Shown here piece after piece: positions 36,629-46,239 of a DNA stretch of 64,000 nucleotides. The position numbers were made by a program, and so were the translations under genes. Under the pieces are notes generated by a model. The model did no database searches. It saw only the letters and a list, made by a program, of their open reading frames with translations, and was not told the origin of the DNA. Within the stretch, counting starts at the first letter, position 1. Each line of letters begins with the position of its first letter. The stretch is taken from positions 2,861,501 to 2,925,500 of the forward strand of contig CANLAD010000001.1 in NCBI GenBank assembly GCA_947488755.1, given 5' to 3'. The DNA is from an uncultured Erythrobacter sp. Its GTDB lineage: Bacteria > Pseudomonadota > Alphaproteobacteria > Sphingomonadales > Sphingomonadaceae.

Positions 36629-37080
36629 TCGGCATCCTCAAACGCACTACTTTTGTTGTCGCCGATGCTGAGCTCGCCGCACAACGCTATGAATGCATCT
36701 TAAGGTGGACTCGCTACTACGATGACGAACTGCTCGTTGACGGTCGGTTCCCCCCGATCGCACCAGATGGAAGTCGCGCGCGGTTGATCATGCTGCAAGC
36801 CGAAGATCCGGTGATCGGCATGCTCGGCTTCCTCAGCTACATTGACTTTGCCCCCCAAGCTCCGCGCACCGGTATGGGAATAGGATCGCCGGTATTGGTT
36901 TTATCGACCAGCGATGCGGCCTCGGTGGCGAACTCGGCCAGATCGGTCGAAGGCGTCGAGGCAACCGGGCCGGTCGAATGGCAAGTACCAGCATCGGACG
37001 GCCGGACGATAACACTGAAGACGGTAAGCCTTGCCGATGTGGACGGGCTCTATTTCGAGGTCAGCGAACGGGTGTGCTAG
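36625..37080 (+). CDS. VOC (glyoxalase/dioxygenase superfamily) protein
   Basis: A 151-residue protein with two beta-alpha-beta-beta-beta units of the vicinal oxygen chelate fold. It opens with IGILKRTTFVVADAELAAQRYE and closes with ITLKTVSLADVDGLYFEVSERV, where the final Glu is a usual metal ligand. The start is a GTG overlapping the hydrolase stop. The metal-binding His expected near the N-terminus is not evident (a Thr/Val-rich strand is seen), so it may be an isomerase-like or non-enzymatic member. It ends the LysR-controlled operon. Confidence 0.78.
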   Translation: MIGILKRTTFVVADAELAAQRYECILRWTRYYDDELLVDGRFPPIAPDGSRARLIMLQAEDPVIGMLGFLSYIDFAPQAPRTGMGIGSPVLVLSTSDAASVANSARSVEGVEATGPVEWQVPASDGRTITLKTVSLADVDGLYFEVSERVC

Positions 37081-37289
37081 TGAATACCAGCGTCTGAAAT
37101 ACTTGGTAGCCGCTCTGCTCTGAGGTCATTCTCAGCCGGCTAGAAGCCGAGGACGAGAATTTCGGTCCGCCTAATCCAGTAATAGCGCGACCGCAGTCGG
37201 GCCGGAAGCTGACAGTCCAGTTTGAGCGAACAACAGGGCAAAAGAGGATATTCAGCTTGCGATCTTTATTGCCGGCAATCGTATGGAGG

Positions 37290-37560
37290 CCATAAGCCGC
37301 AGATGGCGGACGGTACGTGAAGAAATCGCAGGCGAGATCACCGACAAGATCATTGACCGCTATGCGCGGGTTGTCCGAAACCATCGCAACGCTGGTGGCG
37401 GTTATGTCGGGGAGCGGAGTAACGGATCCCACGATAAGTACTTCGATAATAATCCGGCCGACGCCCGTGCGCTGCAACATCACGCCGGCATAACTGCGCG
37501 TGCGCCGGGGAGCCAGACGAACGTGGCTCCTGCCAGGAAAGTCGAAAGCGCGCTGCTAGG
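37290..37560 (-). pseudogene. Sodium/calcium exchanger (CaCA) N-terminal remnant
   Basis: On the minus strand one frame reads STFLAGATFVWLPGARA, like the first helix of CaCA exchangers. A shift then leads to LQRTGVGRIIIEVLIVGSV, followed by TPLPDITATSVAM and IAVNDLVGDLA, which match the alpha-1 repeat (RTGL..., TSLPE, LAVGNLLGS). After that the frame loses all similarity. The gene is broken by at least one frameshift and is truncated. The glutamate of the SLPE motif appears as Asp. The call rests on the motif order only. Confidence 0.5.
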
Positions 37561-37587
37561 AGAAAGTCGGCAAGGTTAATCGTACCA

Positions 37588-38211
37588 TCATTGCCCAGAT
37601 ATCAGTGTGCTGGAACTGACCAAGCCTGCGCCAACCGCTATTGAAATGACTCCTGCCCCGATGGCGATCAGCATTAGCAGTCCGTCGCGCACGAGAAAGG
37701 CCAATCCAAAGGCTATGATAGCCGCCATCGGGGCAGTGCTGGCGAAAGGGACGAATTCAAGAGGCGGCACTGTCAGGCACAGCAGGATGACCATGCCAGC
37801 GGCGATCCGCGGCCAGACGCCCTTGATAAAATGGGGCATGCGCCCGTGGAACCACCTGTCTAGCCTTACTGCGATACCACCGAGCTTGTCGGCGGCCTTA
37901 TGTAACTTGTCCGCGGAGATCGCCCGCTTCTGGACGAATTGTGGCAGCCAGAGGTGCTCTTTCCCAAACAGCAATTGCGCAGCGACTAGCGCGACAATGA
38001 AGGCTAGGAAGGTCGGTACGCCGGGTATCCCTCCTATCGGGGTGATCTCGATCAGCGCCGGCAGAATAAGCGCGGGGCCGTAGGACCGATCTCCGATCGC
38101 ATTGAGTACGTTTCCGATCGAGACCCTGTTCTGTTTGTCCGCCAATTTCCGGAGTTTCTCGAGGATGTCGCAAACTGAGTGGACAGTTCTGTCTTGCGAC
38201 TTGTCGGTCAT
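37588..38211 (-). CDS. ExoD-family membrane protein
   Basis: A 207-residue inner-membrane protein of the ExoD family, first linked to exopolysaccharide production and stress survival in rhizobia. The conserved start region (SVCDILEKLRKLA, GNVLNAIGDRSYGPALILPA) and the ITPIGGIPGVPTF loop are present, followed by a FGKEHLWLPQFVQKRAI segment and three C-terminal helices. It is a single gene between a CaCA remnant and the hdhA region. Its biochemical role is not known. Confidence 0.88.
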   Translation of the reverse strand: MTDKSQDRTVHSVCDILEKLRKLADKQNRVSIGNVLNAIGDRSYGPALILPALIEITPIGGIPGVPTFLAFIVALVAAQLLFGKEHLWLPQFVQKRAISADKLHKAADKLGGIAVRLDRWFHGRMPHFIKGVWPRIAAGMVILLCLTVPPLEFVPFASTAPMAAIIAFGLAFLVRDGLLMLIAIGAGVISIAVGAGLVSSSTLISGQ

Positions 38212-38657
38212 TTCATCCTCCGAGATTGGCCGTTATCAGCACGAGCGTATTGAAGTTTCTGGCAAAGGACGGACCGGGAGCCACTCGTCAAGCGGAACGC
38301 GTCGCGAGCAGGAAAAGTCCCGCGGCTGCCAACAGCGCTTCGCAAAAACGAGGTTAATACAAAACATTGACACAGCTATCCAACCAGCCGAGCTGATTGC
38401 TAGTTCCTTCTGTCACCAAGTCTGTTCAGGCAGATCTGGTGCCGCCGGCAAAACCGATTGTTTCCGATCCAGCGCCTCTAGAAACGCTTACTCCTCGGCA
38501 CTCGAAACAACTGCATCCCCCCACCCGACCGACCATCGCATCGCCTGCCTAAACATCTCAGCAGATATGATACGGATTACAGTTCGAGATGACGAACTGG
38601 GAACTAAATGGGCCAGGTTTGCGCTCTAACATCGTCTTATTCAAAGAAGGATCGACC
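38212..38657. other. Intergenic region between exoD and hdhA
   Basis: No gene recognised in 446 bases. It must hold the divergent promoters of exoD and hdhA; an AAAGAAGG ribosome-binding site lies just before 38658. No clear operator was found. Confidence 0.4.
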
Positions 38658-39424
38658 ATGTATAATCCTGCCGATTTTACCATTACCGGGCAAGTTGTCG
38701 CTATCACGGGGCGGGCGCTGGTATTGGGCGTGCCATGGCCGAAACCTTCGCCGCCGCTGGCGCGTCTGTCGTCGTTTCCGATTACGATATGGAAGCTGCC
38801 GATGAGGTCGTTAAAACAATCGAGAAGACCGGCGGGCAGGCGACTGCAATTCGCTGCGACGTGACTGTGGAGGATGATCTCGCTTCCCTCGTTTCGGGAA
38901 CGGTCGAGAAGTTCGGTAAACTGACGATACTGGTGTCCAACGCTGGCGGGGGCGGGCCTAAACCTTTCGACATGCCGATGAAAGACTTCCACCGTGCATT
39001 CGATCTCAACGTCTTCTCGCTATTCCGCCTCGCCCAGCTCGCTGCGCCGAAAATCGAAAAGGCAGGTGGCGGGTCGATATTGGCGACGACATCGATGTCG
39101 GCAGAGAACAAGAACAAGCACATGGTGGCTTATGCCTCTTCCAAAGCCGCGACGAGCCATCTCGTGCGCAACATCGCGTTTGATCTTGGTCCGCGTGGCA
39201 TACGCGTCAACGCGGTTGCACCCGGGGCCACGCGCACCGATGCCCTCAAATCGGTTTTGAACGACGATATGGAAAAAAAGATGCTCGCGCACACGCCCAT
39301 CAAACGACTTGGTGAGCCTGAAGATATGGCGAACGCCGCCTTGTTTCTGTGTTCACCGGCCGCCTCTTGGATCAGTGGCCAGATTCTCACGGTTTCGGGC
39401 GGTGGTGTGCAGGAGCTTGAATAA
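38658..39424 (+). pseudogene. hdhA: 7-alpha-hydroxysteroid dehydrogenase (HdhA-like), one-base frameshift
   Basis: A short-chain dehydrogenase very close in pattern to E. coli HdhA, which oxidises the 7-alpha hydroxyl of bile acids with NAD. The N-terminus (MYNPADFTITGQVVAITG) is in one frame and the rest (MAETFAAAGASVVVSDYDME onwards) in another. The break is in the G run 38708-38711, inside the glycine-rich cofactor loop. One extra G would restore TGAGAGIG. The active-site Ser (TSMSAENKN), Tyr and Lys (YASSKAA) are intact. The stop shares a base with the next gene. Either a true frameshift or a homopolymer sequencing error is possible; the intact remainder suggests a very recent event or an error. 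Confidence 0.85.
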
Positions 39425-40731
39425 TGTCGATCCGCCTGTTTCTCGCCGCGCTGATGCTCGCAGGAGCCCCCGTCATGGCTCAGGATACCCCCTTACCGCC
39501 AGCCGAATCCGACCCGAAGGAAATGGGCTGGATGGAGGGGTTCCCGCCCCGTCCTGAAAAGGTGATCGACAACACCGACCAGTCTTTTGCCGCATTCCCC
39601 AAACTGCGCTGGAGCGCTTGTCATTTCCGCGAATTGCAACCCTCCGTCGCCGTACCCGCGAAAATCGGCGCGAGTGTTTCGCCACGCGATATCGATCCAG
39701 CCATTGGCGATCTGCGTTTCAAGCCGTGGGGTGCGACGAACGCCATGACTTTCGACGAAGCGTTCGAAGCCAATTATACCGACGGGCTGATCGTCATGCA
39801 TCGGGGGCGTGTCGTCTACGAACGCTATGCCGGCTGTCTGGCGCATCCCGGTGCGCGCGCACTGGGTATTCACGGCGTCATGTCGGTGACGAAATCCATC
39901 ACCGGATTGATGGCAGAGATACTAATCTCCGAAGGCACGCTGGACGAAAGTGCACCGGTCACCGACCTTATCCCGGAACTGGCAGACAGCGCCTACGAGA
40001 ACGCTACGGTGCGCGACGTACTCGATATGCGCACGGCGCTCGACTACTCGGAAGATTACGCTGACCCCGAGGCTGACGTTTGGGATTATGCCGCTGCGAT
40101 CAACGGATTACCGGCGCCCGATAAATATGATGGGCCGCGCGGCGTCTATGCTTACTTACCCACGCTCGAAGCGACTGATGCTCCCGGCGGAGCGTTCGAT
40201 TACCAGACACCGAATGCAGATCTAGCAGGCTGGCTCGTCTCGCGCGCATCAGGTCAATCGCTGGACCAACTGATTTCGGAGCGAATCTGGAAACCGATGG
40301 GGGCGGCGCGAGAGGCTTATTTTATTGTCGATTCTCTCGGCATCCCGTCTGCGGGCGGTGGGTTCAACGCCGCTCTTGAGGATACGGCGCGTCTTGGCCA
40401 ACTGATGCTTTCGGGCGGTGTTGCGCCAGACGGCCAGCAGATAATTCCCGAGGCTGCGATTCGATCCATCGCCATGGGCGGTGATCGCGATGCTTTCGCT
40501 CGTTCGCATTACGACGCGCTCGACGGATGGAGCTATCGTTCGCTGTGGTGGCATACGGACAAGGCGGCATATGCGGCGCGAGGCGTGCACGGCCAGACGA
40601 TATATGTTGATCCGGATGCCGACATGGTTATCGCGCGCTTCGCCACCCACCCCGTCGCGGCCAATGGCGCGAACGATCCTACCTCGCTGCCAGCATATGC
40701 GGTTGTCGCGGCATACCTTTCAGAAAAGTAG
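39424..40731 (+). CDS. Secreted serine hydrolase, beta-lactamase class C-like
   Basis: A 435-residue penicillin-binding-protein-like hydrolase (Beta-lactamase family) with a signal peptide (about 1-19, cut after VMA). The SxxK motif is SVTK within VMSVTKSITGLMAEIL, with the catalytic Ser and Lys. A Tyr motif (LDYSEDYAD) and a C-terminal GVHGQTIYVD block in the KTG position are present. Family members include esterases, amidases and peptidases as well as beta-lactamases. Overlap with hdhA (one base) suggests a joint operon, so an ester- or amide-hydrolysing role on a steroid-like or acyl substrate is possible. Confidence 0.88.
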   Translation: MSIRLFLAALMLAGAPVMAQDTPLPPAESDPKEMGWMEGFPPRPEKVIDNTDQSFAAFPKLRWSACHFRELQPSVAVPAKIGASVSPRDIDPAIGDLRFKPWGATNAMTFDEAFEANYTDGLIVMHRGRVVYERYAGCLAHPGARALGIHGVMSVTKSITGLMAEILISEGTLDESAPVTDLIPELADSAYENATVRDVLDMRTALDYSEDYADPEADVWDYAAAINGLPAPDKYDGPRGVYAYLPTLEATDAPGGAFDYQTPNADLAGWLVSRASGQSLDQLISERIWKPMGAAREAYFIVDSLGIPSAGGGFNAALEDTARLGQLMLSGGVAPDGQQIIPEAAIRSIAMGGDRDAFARSHYDALDGWSYRSLWWHTDKAAYAARGVHGQTIYVDPDADMVIARFATHPVAANGANDPTSLPAYAVVAAYLSEK

Positions 40732-40811
40732 GCGGCTCGCTCGCAGCAGAGGCATAGCTAAGATTACGCGACGGGAAGATGGGTTTGATCGCCGGACCTG
40801 CCCGTGATCGC

Positions 40812-41915
40812 TCATATTCCAATCGCGACGATCATCGCCAGCGCGATGCCGATGAGGGCTGACAGCGAAAGCACCACGGCAGCGATGATCGGGCCACCCG
40901 CCCGCGCCACCGTACGAACATCGACGCCCAAGCCCAGGGCAGCCATGGATATCACGGTAAGCAAGGTAGCCAGCGATGCTATTGGCGCAAGCGCTACTTC
41001 GGGGATCAATGAAAAAGACCGTGCGGCGACCATGCCGAGAAAACCGATTATGAACCACGGCACCATCTGATGCAGGGTAGGACGGGCTTCCCTGTTTCGA
41101 TCATTCGCTGGTACGGTTTTCAATTCGGCTTCGTCACGTAAATAGGGCGCGACATAGGCTAGAATGACGCAAACCGGGCCAAGCATCAAGACGCGCACAA
41201 GCTTCACCAGGGTGCCAATCTTTACAGCGGTGGCGCCCAGGGGGGCGGCGGCAGCGATGACCTGCGGCACGGCATAGACCGTAAGGCCGGATAGCGCCCC
41301 GTATTGAATTTTGGAAAGACCGATCGCCACGCCCAGAAGCGGCAGGCAGAGCACGACAACCACGCCCAGCACGGCGGTAAACGCGATCGCTGCGGCGACG
41401 TCGTCCGAATCGGCTTCGATCACCGGCGCGACCGCTGCGATCGCGCTGTTGCCGCAGACCGAATTGCCGCACGCGATCAGCATCGCCATCTTCTTGGGAA
41501 GACCGAGCATTCGTCCAATGGCAAAGCTGATGACAATGGCAACGGCAACGATGAACACGATTGCCCCCAGCATGGCCGGCCCGACTGCCAGAATTGTCGC
41601 CGCGCTGACTGAGGCACCCAGCAACACGACGGCTATTTCAAGCAGCAAATGAGCGCTGAAATCAATACCCGGAAGCCAAAGTTCATGCGGCGACCAGACC
41701 GTGCGTATCGCCGTTCCGAACAGAATTGCCAGAACAAGCGCCTCGATCCATTCCTTCCCGAACAGTTCTGCTTCCAGGCCGGCAAAGGCGTAAGCCATGA
41801 GTGTTATCAGGCAACACAGAATAAACCCTGGGAGTATGCGACCTGCATAACGCGAAAGCCGCGCGGCGAGACGAGCGAATGAGAACGGCTTGGCGGCAGG
41901 GTTATCGACGGACAT
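40812..41915 (-). CDS. YeiH-family putative sulfate/sulfur-compound exporter
   Basis: A 367-residue inner-membrane protein with about ten helices, of the UPF0324/YeiH (PSE) family. The signature MLIACGNSVCGNSAIAAVAP (CGxSxCGxSAI) is seen around residue 150. Members are proposed to export sulfate or sulfonate-derived anions. No LysR partner, common near yeiH, is present. It converges with the serine hydrolase and follows nhaP in the same direction after a gap of about 200 bases. Confidence 0.9.
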   Translation of the reverse strand: MSVDNPAAKPFSFARLAARLSRYAGRILPGFILCCLITLMAYAFAGLEAELFGKEWIEALVLAILFGTAIRTVWSPHELWLPGIDFSAHLLLEIAVVLLGASVSAATILAVGPAMLGAIVFIVAVAIVISFAIGRMLGLPKKMAMLIACGNSVCGNSAIAAVAPVIEADSDDVAAAIAFTAVLGVVVVLCLPLLGVAIGLSKIQYGALSGLTVYAVPQVIAAAAPLGATAVKIGTLVKLVRVLMLGPVCVILAYVAPYLRDEAELKTVPANDRNREARPTLHQMVPWFIIGFLGMVAARSFSLIPEVALAPIASLATLLTVISMAALGLGVDVRTVARAGGPIIAAVVLSLSALIGIALAMIVAIGI

Positions 41916-42116
41916 CGGGAGGCTTTCGTATCGGATGGTTGTGCGCTACCAACCCACAGCGTTCAATCAACCGCTGCCAGTGCGCGGTTATTGTCTTTTC
42001 AACCTGCTCCAGCGCCGATTACTGCGAAGGCTCCTGCTCGACCTCGTCCCTGTTGTCGTAACGGATCACGAGAATGTTAACACCATCGGTCCTTTTTGTA
42101 TGTCTGTTTGAAAAGC

Positions 42117-43376
42117 TCAAGCCTCGGCCTTATCGATAACCTTGCCCAACGTCGCGCGCTGCACCAGGACGCTGAACAAGACCGCCCCGAAGGTTGCGGC
42201 AAGAAGAAGATCGCGCATCGCGCTTTCCGGAAGAGAAAGGACCAGAGCGACCGAGATGCCGCCTCTTAGGCCACCCCACCACAGCACGGGCCATGCGCCT
42301 TTTGCTGACGGCTTGGCGGCGGGAACGACCCGCGTTGAAATGGTCACCGCGACGGCCCGCGCACCCAAGGTTATCGGTATTGCCGCCAATCCCAGTATGG
42401 TGTGCGGGATACCGGGAACGAGGGCTATCACTTCAAGTCCGATAAGAAGAAAAAGTACGGAATTGAGCAGCTCGTCGACCAGTTCCCAGAACTTGACCAC
42501 ATAATCGCGGGTGACGTCGCTCATCGCGTAAGTGACACCGTAATTGCCGATCAACAGCCCTGCGACGGCCATCGCCAGTGGCCCGGATAGGTTGAAATAG
42601 CTGCATAGTGCGTAGCCACCCATGACGACCGCCAAGGTGATCGTAACCTCAAGCGCATATTCGTTCAGTGATCGCATCGCACGAAAAGCGAACCAGCCGA
42701 ACACCCATCCCACCAGCACACCGCCTCCCGCCTCGACAACAAAAAGCCGAGCGCCTTCCAACAGGGAAAAATCCTGTCCGGTAACCGCTGCGGCCAGCAG
42801 GATGGTGAAAATGACAATGCCGACACCATCGTTGAACAGACTTTCACCTGCAACCGATGCCTGCAGGCTCTCATCGACCTTCTCTTCCTTCAGCACACCC
42901 AGAACCGATACGGGATCGGTCGGAGCGATCAGCGCACCGAACACGAAATACCAGATCGGAGTGATAGGGAGCGCCAAAACCAGCCCCAGACCCCACATGC
43001 CGAGGCCGACCAGCACCGTCGAAATGAGCACCCCGATCGTGGACAGGAGCAAAACCGGCAGCCAGTCTTCTTTCAGCCGTTGCAGATCGACATGCAGCGC
43101 TCCTGCGAAGAGCAGGAAGCTCAACATCCCCTGAAGCAGCGTATCGGTGAAATCGAGTTGTTCTAAAACCTGCGCCACCGTGTCGTCGAGCGTGATGCCT
43201 GGTATGAAGGTGTTGGCAGCCAACAGGCCGATAGCTGCGATCGCTCCCATGACCGTCAGACCGATGACATGCGGAAGTTTTATGAAATGGTGATTGAACC
43301 ATCCAAGAATTGCGCTTGCGACGACAAGCATCGCGGCGATGTCGAACGGAGAGAGTGATGCCGGCGGACTATGCAT
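42117..43376 (-). CDS. CPA1-type sodium/proton antiporter (NhaP family)
   Basis: A 419-residue membrane antiporter with about 12 helices, exchanging Na+ (or K+) for H+ across the inner membrane. The NhaP signature APTDPVSVLGVLKEEKVDES is present with the Asp of the ion site, and SLFNDGVGIVIF contains the ND motif expected for electroneutral CPA1 proteins. The length is near that of NhaP proteins without a cytoplasmic tail. It lies downstream of the damaged cyd operon in the same direction but is separated from it by about 170 bases. Confidence 0.92.
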   Translation of the reverse strand: MHSPPASLSPFDIAAMLVVASAILGWFNHHFIKLPHVIGLTVMGAIAAIGLLAANTFIPGITLDDTVAQVLEQLDFTDTLLQGMLSFLLFAGALHVDLQRLKEDWLPVLLLSTIGVLISTVLVGLGMWGLGLVLALPITPIWYFVFGALIAPTDPVSVLGVLKEEKVDESLQASVAGESLFNDGVGIVIFTILLAAAVTGQDFSLLEGARLFVVEAGGGVLVGWVFGWFAFRAMRSLNEYALEVTITLAVVMGGYALCSYFNLSGPLAMAVAGLLIGNYGVTYAMSDVTRDYVVKFWELVDELLNSVLFLLIGLEVIALVPGIPHTILGLAAIPITLGARAVAVTISTRVVPAAKPSAKGAWPVLWWGGLRGGISVALVLSLPESAMRDLLLAATFGAVLFSVLVQRATLGKVIDKAEA

Positions 43377-43549
43377 GAAACGACGCTAAGGCGTCCTGGT
43401 CGCTCAAGTCACGAACCTTGTCGCGAAGGGCAGATGTCGAGAAAGCACTATGTGGCTCCGGGCTTTCCGCCAGTTGGGTTTGGGGTCGGGCGATTGTTCT
43501 GCCCCTGAGCGCGGCGGAAACAGATGCCAGGCCCGGGCCCGCCGTCCAC

Positions 43550-43678
43550 CTAATTCGGAAGAATCCAAAGCCTGATGATCTGGGCGACAACACCCAGGAT
43601 GCAAACACTCGTCAACCAGATGCCAGCCATTCACAATAGGCGTTTCCATAACGCGATCTGTGGTTCACGTTCCGCCAT
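43550..43678 (-). pseudogene. DUF2474 small subunit of bd-type oxidase operon, nonsense-mutated
   Basis: A 42-residue protein whose start overlaps the cydB stop (TGATG). The pattern AEREPQIALWKRLL, then MAGIWLTSVCILGVVAQII, and a final RLWILPN is that of DUF2474, the small single-helix protein that often follows CioB. Codon 16 (43631-43633) is TGA where Trp (TGG) is expected before MAGIW, so the frame stops early. The remainder is intact and ends at a normal TAG. It is the third gene of the same operon with a nonsense codon. Confidence 0.7.
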
Positions 43679-44679
43679 CAGTGATAACCCGTATCGGCAA
43701 CCTTGCCACGGAATACCCAGTACGCCCAACCTGTGTAGATGATGATCAGAGGCATGGTAATGACAACGCCGACGAGCATGAATATCTGGCTACGCTCCGG
43801 AGCCGCGGCGTCCCAGACGGTCAATCCCGGCGGAACGATGTTAGGCCAGATAGTGAAACCGAGGCCGATCATTCCAAAAAGAAAAACGCCGATCGCCAAC
43901 CAGAATGGAGATGTGTGACTATCGCCGCGGAGGCTCCATAATAAAAGCGGCGCGAATATGACCGTGATTACAGGAAGCGGGGCCGCGAAATAGACCTCTG
44001 GCGCGGACAACCAGCGCTAGGCATATTCCGGACCGAGCAGCAAATTGCTCAGACTGACAATGCCCATCAGCGTAAAGGTCAGGGATGCGGATTTCTTCGC
44101 CAGCCTGCGGGCTTTCGTCTGAGCTTCATCTTCGAGCTTCCAGACGAGCCATGTGGCGCCAAGAAGTGCATAACCTGCAACGGTTCCCAGCCCGGTAAGA
44201 AGAGTATAAGGCGTCAGCCAATCCAGCCAGGCACCGGCATAGGCGCGGCCGCTAATCTCGATCCCCTGAAGGATTGCGCCCAGCATCATGCCTTGCGTCA
44301 TGGCAGCCACCAGGGAACCCCACGTGAACGCCTTGTCCCAAAACCACCGATGACCCGCGTCGCGCCACCTGTATTCGAAAGCGACACCGCGAAAGACCAG
44401 ACAGAGCAGCATTGCGATGATCAATGGGTAGGTTGCGGGCAGGATCACGGCATAGGCAAGGGGAAATGCCGCAAGCAGCCCTCCGCCGCCAAGCACCAGC
44501 CAGGTCTCGTTGCCATCCCATGCGGGCGCGATCGAGTTCATCGCACGGTCGCGCTCCGGACCTTCTTCAAATACTGGAAACAGGATTCCGAAACCGAGAT
44601 CGAAGCCGTCCATCACGACATAGGCGAAAATAGCGAACGCGATGATCAGCGCCCAAATCACAGTGAGATCGGCATTCAT
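43678..44679 (-). pseudogene. cydB: Cyanide-insensitive bd oxidase subunit II (CydB/CioB), internal stop
   Basis: Subunit II of a bd-type quinol oxidase, a membrane terminal oxidase reducing O2 to water with high affinity. The 333-residue frame is complete (MNADLTVIWALIIAF, VVMDGFDLGFGILFPV, WDGNETWLVLGGGGL) but codon 221, at 44017-44019, is TAG, after LLLGPEYA and before RWLSAPEVYFAAP; Gln is the simplest ancestral residue. The sequence continues in the same frame to the normal end. It overlaps cydA (ATGA) and the DUF2474 gene. As read, only a truncated protein would be made. Confidence 0.88.
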
Positions 44680-46088
44680 CGTCCGTGCTCCGTGTCATCG
44701 TCGCTAGCGGGCACGGCATCGTCATCGCCGCGATCAGGCCCCGCTTCCCCGACGTACGGAGAACTGCTCATCAACTTGAGAAGATACCAGGTTCCCGCGC
44801 CGAAGACGATGAAATAGACCAAAATAAACGCAAGCAGGGATGTCGCGACAGCAGGCGCATCCAGCGGCGAGGCAGCATCGCTGGTCCGCAGCAGATTATA
44901 AATCACGAATGGTTGGCGGCCCACTTCGGTGGTCACCCAGCCGGCGATCACTGCGATAAAGCCCGATGGTGCCATCAGCAGGGCCGCCCTGTGCAGCCAA
45001 GGCCAGTCATAAAGCTTGCGACGGCTCCGTGCGAGCAGGCTCCACGCACCGACGCCCAGCATGGCAAAGCCAATACCGACCATGATGCGGAAAGACCAGA
45101 ACACGATCCCCACCGGCGGCTCGTCGGCATCGGGAATGGTGTCCAGCCCCGCCATCGGTGCATTAAGATCGTGTTTGAGGATTAGCGAAGAAACCTTGGG
45201 GATCTCTACGGCATAATCGATCCGCTTTTCCCCGCTGTTTGGAATGCCGAAAAGGATAAGCGGCGCGCCATCGGCGTGACTATCGAAATGCCCCTCCATT
45301 GCCATCACCTTTTGTGGCTGATGTTCCAGAGTGTTGAGACCGTGCATGTCGCCGACGAAAATCTGGATCGGCACGACAAGGGCGGTCATCCACATTGCCA
45401 TCGAGAACATCTTGCGCGCATGCAGATTCGGTTGTGCCTGAGCGACGCGTTCCTTCAGCAGGTGCCATGCCCCAACGCCGCCGATCACGAACGCGGTGGT
45501 AAGGTAAGCGGCGATTACCGTGTGAACCAGCCGATACGGAAAGCTGGGGTTGAACACGATGTCCCACCAGCTCGGCCCCGGCAGGAACTGACCGTTCGCG
45601 CCCACTTGAAACCCGACAGGTGTTTGCATCCAGCTGTTCACTGACAGGATCCAGAAGGCGGATACGAACGTGCCCAGCGCAACCATACAGGTTGCAGCGA
45701 AATGAAGTTTCTTGCCGACGCGGTCCATGCCAAATAGCATCACGCCGAGAAAACCGGCCTCTAGGAAGAACGCGGTCAGGACTTCATACGCCATGAGAGG
45801 CCCGATAATCGGTCCCGCGATATCCGAAAAAACCGACCAGTTCGTGCCGAACTGATAGGATAAGACGATACCGGAGACGACGCCCATCGCAAAAACAACT
45901 GCGAAGATCTTGATCCAGTAATTGAACAAATCGAGTTAGAGTTGTTCGCTTGCTTTCAACCAGAGCCCTTCGAGCACCATCAGGTAGCTTGCCAACCCGA
46001 TCGAAAACGAAGGGAAAATGAAATGGAAGCTGACCGTGAAGGCAAATTGAATACGGGCCAGAAGCACAGCATCAAGTTGATCGATCAT
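44676..46088 (-). pseudogene. cydA: Cyanide-insensitive bd oxidase subunit I (CydA/CioA), internal stop
   Basis: Subunit I of the bd-type (CIO) quinol oxidase, carrying haems b and d. The true start is the ATG at 46088 (MIDQLDAVLLARIQFAFTVS, with the axial His in FHFIFPSFSIG). Codon 51 (45936-45938) is TAA where an aromatic residue is expected, just before LDLFNYWIKIFAV. The next 1,260 bases are open. The short Q-loop and the closing GWVTTEVGRQPFVIYNLLRT mark the Cio type. If read as sequenced, the product ends after 50 residues. An IS5-family scar lies 150 bases upstream and may have affected the promoter. Confidence 0.88.
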
Positions 46089-46239
46089 TTGAACACTCCG
46101 GTCTCAGTCGGTGTTGGTCCGTGTCATCTGAACCACAGGCCGCGCAAAGGTGCATATGGTTTTTCACCTGCTGCCCGTTTCGCATTCGTCATGAACCCTC
46201 ATGCCCGGTAAACATCGGAGACAGAAGGACGTCGAACCG

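Noticed and set aside
44676..45929. A shortened CydA starting at MFNYWIKIF (45929) as a complete gene
   Set aside because: The missing first helix with the haem-ligand His is encoded in frame just upstream, before a TAA codon, so the short form is a fragment.
43550..46088. Programmed stop-codon readthrough or genetic recoding in the cyd operon
   Set aside because: All three stop codons are used, each once, with no shared context or visible selenocysteine-type element. Nonsense mutation is simpler, although the coincidence is kept as a finding.
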